Shown here piece after piece: positions 1 to 9,388 of a stretch of DNA of 22,746 bases (position 1 is the stretch's first letter; the number at the start of each line of letters is the position of its first letter). The translations under genes were made by a program, and so were the position numbers. Under the pieces are notes generated by a model, which did no database searches, was not told where the DNA came from, and saw only the letters and a list, made by a program, of their open reading frames with translations. Source of the DNA: Chara braunii (taxonomy: Eukaryota > Streptophyta > Charophyceae > Charales > Characeae); NCBI GenBank assembly GCA_003427395.1, contig BFEA01000197.1, forward strand, positions 1,654,417 through 1,677,162. The letters are read 5' to 3'.

Positions 1-30
<30 letters not shown>
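1..30. repeat. poly(A) tract at window edge
   Basis: Thirty consecutive A residues open the window. It could be the 3' tail of a plus-strand retroposon lying just outside the window, or simply the point where an assembly stopped. Nothing upstream is visible, so neither reading can be chosen. Confidence 0.9.
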
Positions 31-32
<2 letters not shown>

Positions 33-46
33 TAATGGGAAAATTG

Positions 47-340
47 GTAGGTATCATCTTCTCATACCATGTATGGTCCAATGAACTTGGACCATGTACA
101 GTCACGACTCATGAGTTTGACGTTATAAAGCTGCACATGGTGGGTGCATGCACTTTATGATGTGTGTATCCTACTATCCACTATTTATAATTGTAGGTAT
201 CATTGTCACATCATGACTCACATGCCATGTATGGTCCAATGAACGTGGACCATATACAGTCTCGACTCGTGAGTTTGACTTAATATAAAGCTGCACATGG
301 GGGGTGCATGCTCTTTATGATGTATCCACTATTTATTATT
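47..340. repeat. two tandem ~147-bp units with internal inverted repeat
   Basis: Unit 1 is 47-192 and unit 2 is 193-340. Both share GTAGGTATCAT, the block around TGGTCCAATGAAC, ATAAAGCTGCACATGG, TTTATGATG and ATCCACTATTTAT. Each unit carries a hairpin with arms TGGTCCA and TGGACCA around a short loop. The units differ by substitutions and small indels, so the duplication is not recent. No coding potential is seen. The sequence could be part of a satellite or a MITE-like repeat continuing leftwards. Confidence 0.8.
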
Positions 341-1454
341 CATTTTATTTAGAAAATAATTTAAAATAAATATTATTTTATTATTTAAGCTCATTACTGG
401 GAGGGCATGGCGCAGGTATTGTAATGTGCAAGGAAAATGAGCGATAGCGAAATGACAGAATTCCAGAATGCAAAATCACATTGAAAGCCAGAAAGTCGAA
501 CGTTGTCCAGAAAGCAGATGTGCACTGATATTCCACCAACGGAGAATGAAAGCACCGAATCCAAATGTCAATGAGAGCATACTCTCGCCAGCACCAACGC
601 ATGTATCCAGAGCCCTTCCTCCTACTTGGCACTCGGCGCACAGACTATGATCACACAGCTACTACCCAGCCTACGAATTGACATGCAACCTGTTGATATC
701 AGCAGCAACAACCGAAGTACATGAAGATGTCGACCCTGTAGACCATTGCCAAGACCAGTTACGTGCCCTCACACCACCATCCTCATCTCTCTCTCTCTCT
801 CTTCCTCGTCTTCTTCACCCACGTCTTCTTCCTTATACACGAAGACCACCACCACCCCGCCAGCTACACATCCAAGCCAAGCCCCTGGCTATGTAGGGCT
901 GGCTATGGCGCTGCCCTCAGCAGTGCCCTGCTTCTAGCACGACTGCACACGCGTGCACACTTGCCCCTAGCAGTAAGCAGTCAGCCCACGAGCTCACGCT
1001 CCAGCAGGGCTGCCGCTCGCTTACACAAGTGCCGAATGAATCCCAAGGGTGGCGGGCACTTTCCTATATGGAAAGTGTTCGCCAGCCTCTCGCGTTTGGC
1101 GGGCTGAACCAAGTATCTAGTTGCTTCCCATTGGGCCAGAGTGTCTGCGCTCAGGCCCGTTCAGATAGTGGCCTGGGATCGAAATGGTTAGACATGCCCC
1201 CAACCACCCAGGTGCAAGCGTACGGTGTTGTTCCCTGCTTCGACCACATTGCTGGAAGAGCCTGGAAGGCTTACGACTATTTTTGATTCTCACGAGCAAG
1301 GCGGACGTAACCAACCGGCACAAGGCAACTGTCTGGCGCCGAACAGGATTTGCAAAAATTGACGAATTGAGGGCTCATTGAGATTAAGGGGCCCGCCTTC
1401 GCTTAGGGCGTGCACGCGTCCATTGCAGGGGCCTAATGCAGGTATGCTGAGGGG
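341..1454. other. no recognisable gene; possible LTR debris at right end
   Basis: AT-rich up to about 390, then mixed sequence with a short CT run near 787-803. The reading frames are short and look random. The right edge directly follows the polypurine-like tract of gypsy element 1 in that element's sense, so part of 1,100-1,454 may be its 3' LTR. No second LTR copy was found to confirm this. Confidence 0.4.
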
Positions 1455-1460
1455 TAAAAT

Positions 1461-1479
1461 CCTCTCACTCCCTCTTCAG
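1461..1479 (-). promoter_or_regulatory. possible polypurine tract, element 1
   Basis: On the minus strand this is a run of almost only A and G, immediately after the pol stop codon. This is where plus-strand DNA synthesis is primed in LTR retrotransposons. The LTR that should follow could not be confirmed. Confidence 0.35.
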
Positions 1480-2345
1480 TTACTTCAACGGTTCCCTGAG
1501 AAGTTCTTGTACAGCAGGCTGCTTCCCTTTCAAATTTCTTTCATAACTTGAGATCATGTGGGGAGCAGTCTTCATTAACTCCTCTCTTGTGAACGACCGG
1601 TCTTCTTTAGGCTTTCTTTATGTGCTCGACAGCCTTCTGCAGCGGCTGTTCATACTTAACACTGTTACAGCAAACTCTATGCTGCCTGGTGCTGCAGTTG
1701 GCTGATTTTCGGGCAGCAGGAAATCAAGAGCAGATCTGGGCTTCCAACCAAGATGCAGTTGGTTGGGAGTCATGCCGGTAGTCCTATGCACAACGTTATT
1801 GTACAGGCTGGCTATGAGAGGTAACTTCTCATCCCAGTCATCCCGACTTGGCTTAATATGATTCCGAAGCAAGTGCTGCACTACCTGGTTCATCTGCTCG
1901 GCCTGGCCATTTGACTCAGGGTGGTTCCCTGACGTCATTTGCAATCGGGTGCCCATCTGTTGGGCTGTACTTCGCCACAGTTCGCTTGTGAAATTGACAT
2001 CCCTGCCACTAACAATGTACTTCGGGAGACCGAAGTCACGTACCCAGTTGTCCATGAACAGCCTGATGACGTGGTTAGTCCTAGCTGTCTTAGGCATAGC
2101 GATTAGTTTGGAATACTTACTAAACCTGTCCACAATGACGAAGATGTGATTTTTACCGCTCTTACTGGTCACAAGAGTATCCATGAAGTCCATGGACACA
2201 CTTTGACCAGGACCCGCAGGGGGTAGGCAAGGGCTTAATAAGCTCAAGCGGTGCCTGCATCTATGGCTTGTCCCATTGACAAACCTGGCAAGTCATAACC
2301 GTTTATGCCCGGCCTTCTCAAGGAACAACAAGCCATCAACCAGCA
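1480..2345 (-). pseudogene. integrase remnant, element 1
   Basis: Integrase inserts the retroelement cDNA into chromosomes. The N-terminal zinc finger survives only as CQVC near 2,290-2,305, in another frame from the core. The core reads from 2,247 to 1,618. The first catalytic Asp is in SMDFMDTLV (residue 20 of that frame) and the Glu is in NGQAEQMN (residue 117). The second Asp is replaced by Gly in VSGRDVNF (residue 81), with the expected 35-residue spacing to the Glu, so the DDE triad is broken. The segment between core and C-terminus is shifted or deleted. The end (1,480-1,618) reads PKEDRSFTREELMKTAP and stops with TAA at 1,480-1,482; this resembles the chromodomain end of chromoviruses. 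Confidence 0.85.
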
Positions 2346-2489
2346 CAAACTCGCCCGATGTGGCCTTATTTTTAGCCTCAAGTTTGCGCATGATCTCTGC
2401 CATGAGGGAATCCTCTCAATAGGCTTCCACCATAGACCGAGTTAAGTCGTCAAAAATCCCAAACTCAGTCACTAGTGCGCCTAGATAGT

Positions 2490-2801
2490 CTACCATGCAC
2501 GATTGTGCATCAGCCACTTTGTTGTACTCTCCTTCAGAGGGTCGAGCTTGAAGTCATACATATCTATGACTTCAATCCACCTCTTGAGTGCGTCCGAGAG
2601 CACAGGCTGTGTCTTAATGAAGCGCAGTGTCTCATTGTCAGATGTCACATAAAAGAATCTGCCTAGGAGGTAGTGCATCCAATGGACCAGCGCTCTATTG
2701 AGGGCATAGCTCTCGCTCATAGTGCATCTTCGAGCAAGTTTTTGAGATGGCATCTTTTTGCTCATGTACTCGATCAGCCTCAACTTTTTACCCTCCTCCA
2801 T
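2490..2801 (-). pseudogene. RNase H remnant, element 1
   Basis: This encodes the RNase H part of a gypsy pol, which degrades RNA in RNA:DNA hybrids during reverse transcription. Visible motifs are IEYMSKKMPSQKL, HYLLGRFFYV, TSDNETLRF (the third-Asp region) and RWIEVIDMYDF, all typical of gypsy RNase H and the tether. The usual N-terminal part with the first catalytic Asp is absent because the deletion that removed the RT ends here. The frame ends in shifted sequence before the ADALSR-type motif. It is about 100 residues of an expected 150 or so. Confidence 0.8.
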
Positions 2802-3042
2802 AGGAGAAGGTACAGACTACGTCCCTGGCGTAGTCTCTGATTATCATGGAGTGCTTGTTGGCTAAGGTAGATGCTACAGACCTGCTAAGCTGCTCCGTGA
2901 AGGTACAGACTACGTCCCTATCCACAATAGCACGACTGATGAAGTTCCGCGTAGAACCTATGTTTGTGAAGTCTACAACCTTTCGGCCACCTACATTGAC
3001 TTCTAGCACGAAATGTTCACCCTTTGGACCTTTGTTCAACAT
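2802..3042 (-). pseudogene. aspartic protease remnant, element 1
   Basis: This matches the retropepsin region of gypsy pol: FVLEVNVGGRKV followed by NIGSTRNFIS. The catalytic Asp-Ser/Thr-Gly motif reads Asn-Ile-Gly, so the active site is lost. The later part contains an internal direct repeat (RDVVCTF occurs twice, 31 codons apart), which marks a local duplication. Protease sequence then joins RNase H with no RT between. The frame contains ATG codons but none is a likely authentic start, as the protein would be a gag-pol product. Confidence 0.7.
2806..2919. repeat. 21-bp direct repeat inside the protease remnant
   Basis: The 21 bases at 2,806-2,826 recur exactly at 2,899-2,919, 93 bp apart, which is a multiple of three. 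It sits next to the junction where the RT is missing, so it may record the rearrangement that created that deletion. Confidence 0.9.
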
Positions 3043-3127
3043 CGCCAGGAGTCTCTAGGGTCTTTCTCTAACCAGTCAGTCTCTAACTCCTCTAGGGACT
3101 CGGACACATCCATCGAAAGAGTATTGA

Positions 3128-3945
3128 TTAGTCTGGATTTGTCTGCGGGGCGATCAGGTGGTCAATGGCCTTGGCCGCTGTCTGAAATGGAGAGGGTAAG
3201 GTAACCACTTCAGCACGTGTAAGAGCGGCTAACACTCCTACTGGCCCAAGGTGTTTCTCTGGGAAGTACTCACGGATGCACCACCAGAGTTGGAAGATCT
3301 GACTGTCGCTATTTGAGGACACTACCTTCCCAGCGACCCGCGTCCTCTTGCACTTGCTCATTGTGTGCCCATACTGGCCACAATTGAGACAAGTGCCTCG
3401 TGCAACACGGTCTCGCCACACCTCGTACTCTTGACCAAGCTTCGCCTGTATGGGTGGTCCTTGGTCACCTTGGCGCTTGGGCCATCCTACCTTCTGTTTC
3501 CCGCCCCCCTTAGTCTTTTCCCTAATGGGAGCGACTACTCCACCCTCTGAAGTCTCCCCACTCCCATCTACCTGTCTCTTCCCCAAGGTCAGAGAAGTCG
3601 TCAATCTCAGTCGCTTGGCCGTCATAGTCAACGAACATGAGATTGCCCTTCTTCCTCCAATCCCGAGGAAGCGTCTTCTGTCTAGGGCTTTGTTGCTGAA
3701 CGAGGCAAAGTTATGCACATCTATGGAGGCCTCATCGACCAACTTATTTTTAACATCTGTGGGCAGACATCGCAAATAAGTTGTCAGGAGTACCTGCGGA
3801 TCGTACCGCATGGAGAGCCCTGTGAATCAGCCCACAAGCACAGCAGCACTGGCACTCCTATTCCTCCCAAAGGGCCCACTCGCGTCACCACTAGCTCTAT
3901 CACTCCATGGCTAGACGGTCCCCATGTTGTCTAGGCTCTGGAGTG
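3128..3945 (-). pseudogene. gag remnant with CCHC zinc knuckle, element 1
   Basis: Gag forms the virus-like particle and packages the RNA. The frame from 3,811 to 3,128 has LLTTYLRCLPTDVKNKLVDE and the nucleocapsid knuckle CLNCGQYGHTMSKC (C-X2-C-X4-H-X4-C, residues 141-154). Upstream, the same protein continues on the minus strand to about 3,945 (PWSDRASGDASGPFG) but is cut by stop codons. Between residues 45 and 80 the open frame is the wrong one: a neighbouring frame gives an acidic gag-like segment (NLMFVDYDGQATEID), so two compensating indels are present. The N-terminal half of gag is missing or unrecognisable. Confidence 0.82.
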
Positions 3946-4176
3946 TATAGAGTATATCATAATCCCTTAGACCACAAGATCTTCACGCGACACCAGGACT
4001 CTCGGAGCCTCCTTGCGAAGCTATTGTGACCATGACTCCAAACAACCATTCCCGCCCGAAAAAATTGTGGCCAGCCAGCCACAAACATGCCTTCATCAAC
4101 AGACAGCCCATGCTCTACAGCAGGGCAAAGAATTAGGCCATGTATGAATAAAAAACAACCAACAAATATCCAACCA

Positions 4177-4212
<36 letters not shown>

Positions 4213-4395
4213 GTGTGTGTCCCGAATAATATGACATGTTTGCGGTATGATATGTGAACCGCATCATAATCAAGGTCTGAAATAATATATCGGTGCACCT
4301 TAAGAATGAAAACTTGTAGGCGTGGTGCAGTCGCATCCGGTATTTCAAAATGTTTTTCTTTCCCAAGTTTCTTTTCTTTTTTTTCTGGATTTTTT
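3946..4395. other. no gene seen; contains a (GT)16 microsatellite
   Basis: A pure GT run occupies 4,179-4,210 and is followed by a short second run. The open minus-strand frame across this stretch gets its length from the repeat and a poly-lysine stretch and does not look coding. Nothing else is recognised. Confidence 0.6.
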
Positions 4396-4470
4396 AGCGT
4401 CCCGTCTTTGAATGGCCATGCTAATCTTTTGAATGTTGTTCTGATTTGAAGAGATGTTGGGAGGGACACC
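4396..4470 (-). ncRNA. diverged U6 snRNA-like sequence
   Basis: U6 is the catalytic snRNA of the spliceosome. On the minus strand the sequence keeps the 5' GTCCCT, ACATC, the AAAT..GAAC block and an exact AAGATTAGCATGGCC, in U6 order and spacing. It has lost the ACAGAGA box, which here reads TTCAAAA after CAACA. The internal stem-loop is shortened and changed, ending in GGGACGC. An A-rich stretch with several AAAA runs follows at 4,395-4,350. Homology to U6 is clear, but loss of the ACAGAGA box argues against function, so this is most likely a pseudogene or a retroposed copy. Confidence 0.7.
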
Positions 4471-4560
4471 TCAAAGTGAATTTAATTTACGTTTTTGAAA
4501 CAATGATGCCAAGTCAGAAACGCTCTAACAGGGGCTTATTTGAACTTATTTCATAATTTC

Positions 4561-4700
4561 TGTGGTTTGGTAGGGGCATTTGTGAAGGAGAAAAAAAGAC
4601 CCTTCAGTATCTGTTCCTGACCTGTTCGCCGGTTCAATTGCGTCTGGATGTGGAAGGATGGGGGCGGTGTACAATGATAAACTTACTCACAGTGTAGGAC
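4561..4700 (+). mobile_element. degenerate tRNA-derived SINE copy
   Basis: This shares with the fuller copy downstream an A-box-like TTGGTAGGGGCATT, the B-box region CCGGTTCAATTGCGTCTGG and the tail ACAATGATAAACTTACTCACA. A segment between the A and B regions is expanded and no poly(A) follows, so it is an older or rearranged member of the same family. Confidence 0.65.
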
Positions 4701-4891
4701 CCCTGCATTAACCGGCCAGGGAAGGCTCACCTGGATTCTGGTGTATGGGTGGATACTGGCACCTGCAAATGGTCTTCGATTCTGCATGGATGCTGCTGCC
4801 TGCGGAAGAGATCATGGATGCTGCGTGGTGACAAGTAAGGTGTGGGGCTGGGCTGAAAGCCGCGACCGGTATGGCTTCAGTTTTTGAACAC
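4701..4891 (+). other. possible third, very degenerate SINE-like segment
   Basis: Around 4,750-4,835 there are TTCGATTCTGC and CTGCGGAAGAGATCATGG, which echo the B box and the GCTGCGGAAAGATCACTGG of the neighbouring SINE. The match is partial and no A box is convincing. It is listed because it lies between the two clearer copies. Confidence 0.35.
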
Positions 4892-5075
4892 CGGGTCACC
4901 GATGCGGTGGTAAAGGCATCCGGCTGTTATGGCCGAGGGCACCGGTTCGATTCCGTCTGGCTGCGGAAAGATCACTGGGCTGCAATGATAAACTTACTCA
5001 CAATTTAATATCTGATATGTGGTCCATCCGGCCCATAACCAACAACAACAAAAAAAAAAAAAAAAAAAAAAAAAA
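4892..5075 (+). mobile_element. tRNA-derived SINE with poly(A) tail
   Basis: A tRNA-like head is visible. A D-arm stem GATGC/GCATC encloses the A-box-like TGGTAAAG at about 4,908-4,915. An anticodon-arm-like stem CGGC/GCCG follows, then the B box GGTTCGATTCC at 4,944-4,954. Both would serve RNA polymerase III. A body of about 85 bp follows, with ATGATAAACTTACTCACA, then AACAACAACA and a 26-nt poly(A) at 5,050-5,075. SINEs do not encode proteins and move using the machinery of a partner LINE. The second copy of head and body at 4,561-4,700 supports a repeat family. Target-site duplications were not established. Confidence 0.8.
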
Positions 5076-5714
5076 GAGCAGCAAGAAAACAAATAACTGA
5101 GCTAAATAAAATGGGAGCCAGGACTGGCGAGGGGAAGCGCGGGGAAGGCGGGGGGGGAGAGCGAGGAGGTGAGAAGAGAGGGGAAAAATCAAAACATTCA
5201 AACCCTAAATTAGGAAACTTATGCACCCTGATCAGTTTCCTCTCTTGTTTCCTGTTTTGGCTTCACTGGTCCTGGGCTGGGAGGTGAAAGGGGGGGGATT
5301 TTGGAAGGAGGGATTCATATTGCATGGCGGGAGGGATTTGCGTTTTTTCTTTTTTTTTCGGGTGGTGTACTTTTTTGCCACAGGTTTTTGGCCCAAGTGA
5401 TGCGGTCGAATTTGCTGATAAACTCTTGCAGGTCAGTAGCCGTTTTTTTTTTTTCCCCCCCCTTTGCCAGGTCAGTAAGTCTCTCATCTATGATTCTATG
5501 GAAACATGATTTTTTTTGGGGGGTGGGCAAAAAGGAGGAAAATTTTTTATTTTTTGGGGGAAAAAAGGGGGAAAAATGTTTATTTCTTAGGGGGGAAGAA
5601 GGGGGGGGAACATGATGTTTTGGACATCTGAGAACTGGCTTGTGGCCTGCAGCAATGCCTCTCTGCAAAAAGGAGTACAAGTCGTACAAGAGCACATTTT
5701 TAAATTTAAGTTTT
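5076..5714. other. low-complexity block rich in homopolymer runs
   Basis: From about 5,290, and most strongly at 5,440-5,612, the plus strand is a succession of runs of T, C, G and A five to twelve bases long. The frames through it encode biased protein of the kind expected from such runs and are not taken as genes. No transposon or RNA was recognised. Confidence 0.6.
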
Positions 5715-5792
5715 AACATTTTAATAATGATTTTTTTTTAATTTTAAAATTTAAACATTTTAATAATGATTTTATTTAAATTTTAAAATTTG
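5715..5792. repeat. two tandem 39-bp AT-rich units
   Basis: AACATTTTAATAATGATTTT begins at 5,715 and again at 5,754, followed in both by TTTAA and TTTTAAAATTT. The two copies are nearly identical. This is a local slippage-type duplication in AT-rich DNA. Confidence 0.8.
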
Positions 5793-6312
5793 AAGTTATG
5801 TTCTCTCTCAATATTATCATGTGCTGTTTTTCCTTCCTGCAAAGGTGGAAGACCTTACAAATGTCATATTGACTATTTATTTATTATTAAATTGAAATTG
5901 AAATAGAAAAAAGAAAGTTAAAAAGGTTTTTAAAAAATCTATAAAAAAAAAACATAATACAGTTAATAGTACGTAATACTATGATAATCTAGGCTACCAG
6001 AGTGACCGAGGAGCACTTGCCCGACCGGGCCCCAAAAAAATTAAAAATAAAAAATAAAATTTGATGTTATTTTTTATTTTAAATTTGGTAAAGAATTTCG
6101 ATGTGACGCTGATGCAATATTTTTCTGCATAACATAGTTTTTTTTTTTTGCTAGGACCTTCCCTGGTCCTTGCACGGCTGGCCCGCCCGGTAAAATAGGG
6201 TGACCCAGGCGGCCCGGCTGGTATCCTAGATGATAATAGTATAATTATAATAATACATATACATTACATGTCATTAATCCTATGAGCTTTTGTGTTGTTA
6301 GGGCTATCTTCT

Positions 6313-6346
<34 letters not shown>
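5793..6346. other. AT-rich intergenic DNA, CTT microsatellite at right
   Basis: Mostly A/T-rich with GC-rich islets near 5,994-6,026 and 6,157-6,236. A CTT run begins at about 6,309. No gene or element was recognised. Confidence 0.5.
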
Positions 6347-6348
<2 letters not shown>

Positions 6349-6506
6349 ATGTTAGGGGTATCTTATGAGCTATATAATTTGAAGTATCCGCTTCTTCTTG
6401 TACTTCTCCTTCTCCTTCTTCTTCAACACAATACAACACGACACAACACAACACACATGCCCCATGTTAGGGGTATCTTATGGCCTATATAATTTGAAGT
6501 ATCCGC
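6347..6506. repeat. 45-bp direct repeats flanking CTT/ACA microsatellites
   Basis: The 45-base block at 6,347-6,391 recurs at 6,462-6,506 with two differences (GAGCTATATAAT against GGCCTATATAAT). Between them lie a CTT-rich run and an ACACA-rich run. The whole looks like one repeat unit duplicated together with its microsatellite. Confidence 0.85.
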
Positions 6507-6941
6507 CAGTTGCCGGCCATACAGTCCACAGGTGGCTACTCTTGCCTATACTTGAAGCAACCACCACCGCCTAGCATAAGCTCGGGAAGTCGCCAGGAGC
6601 CCTTTTTTCTAAGTCACACTCATTCTTCTGTATGTGGTTTCTACTTTTTAGAAAAAGCCTGTGTTTGGCTCTTAGGGCATGGTTTATGTTGCGTCATGTA
6701 AGGCATATATCGTCGATATCGGACGCGAAAGACCTCTCCAGGCACTCACCTCTCTTTCCTCTCCTCTGTCTTAAGCAAACATGCACATTCATTTCTTACT
6801 GAAGGACTGAAGGAAAACCATCAATTGTTTGAGTCCTGGATTGTTTGAGTCCTGGCTTTGGTTCCATGTATAGGTTCTCGTCCGGGCTTCGGTTCAGCAT
6901 TCAGCTTGGTCACCAAGCATAAGTATTTGCTATCAAGTCAT

Positions 6942-6942
<1 letters not shown>
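6507..6942. other. no gene recognised
   Basis: Mixed-composition DNA with no recognisable protein, RNA or repeat, apart from the short direct duplication TTGTTTGAGTCCTGG near 6,825-6,855. Confidence 0.4.

Positions 6943-7021
<79 letters not shown>
6943..7021. repeat. (CT)34 microsatellite followed by GT run
   Basis: Pure CT dinucleotides run from 6,943 to 7,010, then GT to 7,021. The frames that read Ser-Leu or Arg-Glu repeats across it are artefacts of the repeat. Confidence 0.95.
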
Positions 7022-7022
<1 letters not shown>

Positions 7023-7576
7023 AGACCTCTGCAACAGCGATGCAGCGACTTGCGATGGACATGAGTTGCAAAAGCTCCCGCAGCCGGATGTGCCGATGGA
7101 AGGAAGGAGAAAAATGTCATGCAACGGCCACAAAAAATCCAAAAGAATGAATGACTAGAAAATCATCAAGTACAGAACTGAAAACAAACAAGTTGAAACA
7201 ACACACAAAGAGTTGAAGGAACCAAACTAAACAAAACAAAGTGGATGGTGACAAACTGTAATTGGACTTGCACCGACTTGTCAGGAGGCTGAACCCTGAA
7301 ACCTCAAAAGCAGTCTTCAAAATCCCCATACTGATGCTTTGAGTCATGAACTCTTTGAAGTTTACGGCGCCCTTGTTGCAAGTGAACAAACAGCCACACG
7401 AGTAGCAAGGCAAGGGTGAGGCATCAAGGAATCTTGATGTTGTTGTAGAACAAACCGCATGGAAAGGCAGTTAGAAAACAGTGTGCAAGGCAGAAGAAAG
7501 TGGCCAATGTGACAGTCTCAGTGCAGAATTCGGGAAAAAAAAAAGAAGAAAAAACAACCCCGGTTAACCACATGCA
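7022..7576. other. no gene recognised
   Basis: A-rich plus strand with short open frames of low-information sequence. No domain, RNA or element was identified. Confidence 0.4.
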
Positions 7577-7760
7577 AGCAAAAGGCATCAAGGCATCAAG
7601 GCAGCAAGGCAAAAGGCGGCGAGGCAAAAGGCGACGAGATAAAAGGCGGTGAGGCAAAAGGCAAGAGAGGCGAAAATCAGTGAGGCAAAAAAGGGAAGCA
7701 AGTCAGAAGGAAGCTAGGCAACGGCCGTGAGGCAAAAGGCAGCCAAACGACAAGCCAAAC
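7577..7760. repeat. degenerate GAGGCAAAAGGC minisatellite
   Basis: The motif AGGCAAAAGGC or a close variant (AGGCATCAAGGC, GAGGCAAAAGGC, GAGATAAAAGGC) recurs about ten times with spacing of roughly 9-18 bp. The copies are imperfect. No coding sense is apparent in either direction. Confidence 0.75.
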
Positions 7761-8115
7761 AGCTCTGAAAGAACGGCAGCAAGCCAATGGGTAGCGGACC
7801 AGAAGAGCAGCAGAGACGAACCGGCGCACACACCCAAGACGGACGAAAGCAACCCATTACCTACTCACACCATAAGTAGGACACTGCAGGCTGTTGGTTC
7901 CGAAGGCAGGAAGCCACTACAACGAATGTCAGCCGCCATCACCGAAGGAACAACAGGCACTCACCCCGCCCCCGGATAGTGTTGCTGGCACTCCAAACAA
8001 ACAGACATAGGTTATTGAGCATGCTTAGAGGTGCTCACTTAGACACATGCAAAGTACTTGGAAAAAGGAAGGAAGGAAAATTTACATGCTTACGATTGTG
8101 TGTGTCTGTAAAACT

Positions 8116-8116
<1 letters not shown>

Positions 8117-8173
<57 letters not shown>
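8117..8173. repeat. (GA)28 microsatellite abutting the LTR end
   Basis: Pure GA from 8,117 to 8,173, directly against the last base of the element-2 3' LTR. Either the element inserted into a GA tract, or the tract grew at the insertion edge. It removes any chance of seeing a target-site duplication on this side. Confidence 0.95.
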
Positions 8174-8175
<2 letters not shown>

Positions 8176-9388
8176 TTACATGCCCAGTTGGGCGATGTAC
8201 ATACATAACCAAGGTTCTGCACTGTGATGAAAAGGACTGAATGGACAATGCAGTGCTAGTGGAATCTCAACAAGCAGTGTACATCCTGATACATACAAAA
8301 ATGGTGCTCTGTAGCGCAGTGGAAGACTTAGATATAAGTCCTGACCTGACAGGGACTGACCTCTATCATGTAGTGCAAGACAGCGCAGCAGAATGCTAGA
8401 ATACCAATGACTAGCCCAATCAATGTCGCAACGCAGACCAAACATACATCATCCTTATCGCAAGGTGTGAAGGGGCCTGGCGCTACACACACGAAGAATG
8501 CGCCAGGTCCAGATCATGCACAGACGAAGAGGAGGGAATCAGACGAAGAAGAGGGGGGGGAGATGGGAATGTCGTCAACTCCAAGTCTTCGTTACAAGTC
8601 CCAAATAATCCCTTGTCAAAATGTCTGAAGCCCAATGTCGAGTCTGGATCCAAATGTCACCAATCCCGCTCTCTTGTAGTCTGCTGATGCAGTGAAGTCA
8701 GGTAGCGAGAGGGTGAGAGGGAGATGGTGGACTGAGAAGAGGAAGAAGAAGAATTCTCTCTCTGTCCCATGTGCCAGGTACTAACCTGTGAAGATGGCGC
8801 TGTGCTGCAGGTACCTCAAAGACGAAGCTGGAGTTATGGCGCTGCAGGTAAGTCTCCCTGGCCTCCGCCCAATCTCTCTCTCTCTCTCTCCAGTACTACT
8901 CTAGCTCCTACTAGCGCCCAGCGCTGAAGACTACGGCTAACGCTAGTAGCACTGCTGCCGAATCCTGAAGACTACCTCCTGCCTCCTGAACTGCACATGA
9001 AGTGCCTGGGAAGTCCCTATGAACTACCTGCAGCCTGCAGGGAGGGCCAGTCCTATATAGTGCTGGCCCGTCCAGGAGGCTGCTCTTGCCAATGCCAAAA
9101 CGTGCCAGACCCTAGCGTTGAAGCTCAACCAAAGGTTGTCTTGAAAACAGGCCCAAAATGGCCTGTGCTAAAACCCTGGTCTGGTGCCCAAGTTTCAGGG
9201 CAGGCCGGTCTTATGAGGGCCTGAAAATGGCCCTCCGTTTCAGGCTGAAAAGACTCAGGGCCTGGGGGGCCCTGTTTTAGGCTGAAACGACACAGGGCCT
9301 GTAGGCCCTTGTTTTCAGGCTTTCAGGCTGAAAATGTCACAGGCCTGAGAATGGCCCGTGCAGCCTGTTGCAGGCGCAGCATGTAACA
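8174..9388 (-). mobile_element. 3' LTR of Ty3/gypsy element 2
   Basis: Read on the minus strand it begins TGTTACATGC at 9,388 and ends GCATGTAACA at 8,174, an exact 10-bp terminal inverted repeat with the TG...CA ends typical of LTRs. It is 1,215 bp long and is preceded (in element sense) by a polypurine tract. A second copy of the family lies at 16,976-18,373 in the opposite orientation. A TATATA box sits at 9,054-9,059. The first part carries repeated GCCTGAAA/GGCCCT-type blocks on the element strand. No 5' LTR was found for this element. Confidence 0.92.
9054..9059 (-). promoter_or_regulatory. LTR TATA box candidate
   Basis: TATATA lies inside a hairpin with arms GGCCAG and CTGGCC (9,046-9,071), about 330 bp into the LTR. 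The related solo LTR has TATATA at the corresponding place (17,481-17,486), which supports a conserved pol II core promoter in the family. Confidence 0.55.

Larger units (their letters stand above)
1455..3945 (-). mobile_element. Ty3/gypsy retrotransposon 1, degenerate, RT deleted
   Basis: On the minus strand the order is gag with a zinc knuckle, protease, RNase H and integrase with a chromodomain-type tail, which is the Ty3/gypsy order. Nearly all of the reverse transcriptase is missing: protease sequence runs straight into the RNase H block near 2,800. Stops and frameshifts break every domain. A purine-rich run follows the last stop on the minus strand (1,461-1,479), where the polypurine tract should be. 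No LTR pair could be paired up. The element is dead and fairly old. From memory its proteins resemble Chara braunii gypsy families. Confidence 0.88.

Noticed and set aside
6858-7158. Ser-Leu and Arg-Glu repeat proteins around the CT tract
   Set aside because: They arise in every frame of a CT dinucleotide repeat and have no flanking coding signal.
7577-7760. CRISPR-like array
   Set aside because: The repeats are short, imperfect and without unique spacers of constant length; this is a degenerate minisatellite in a eukaryotic context.
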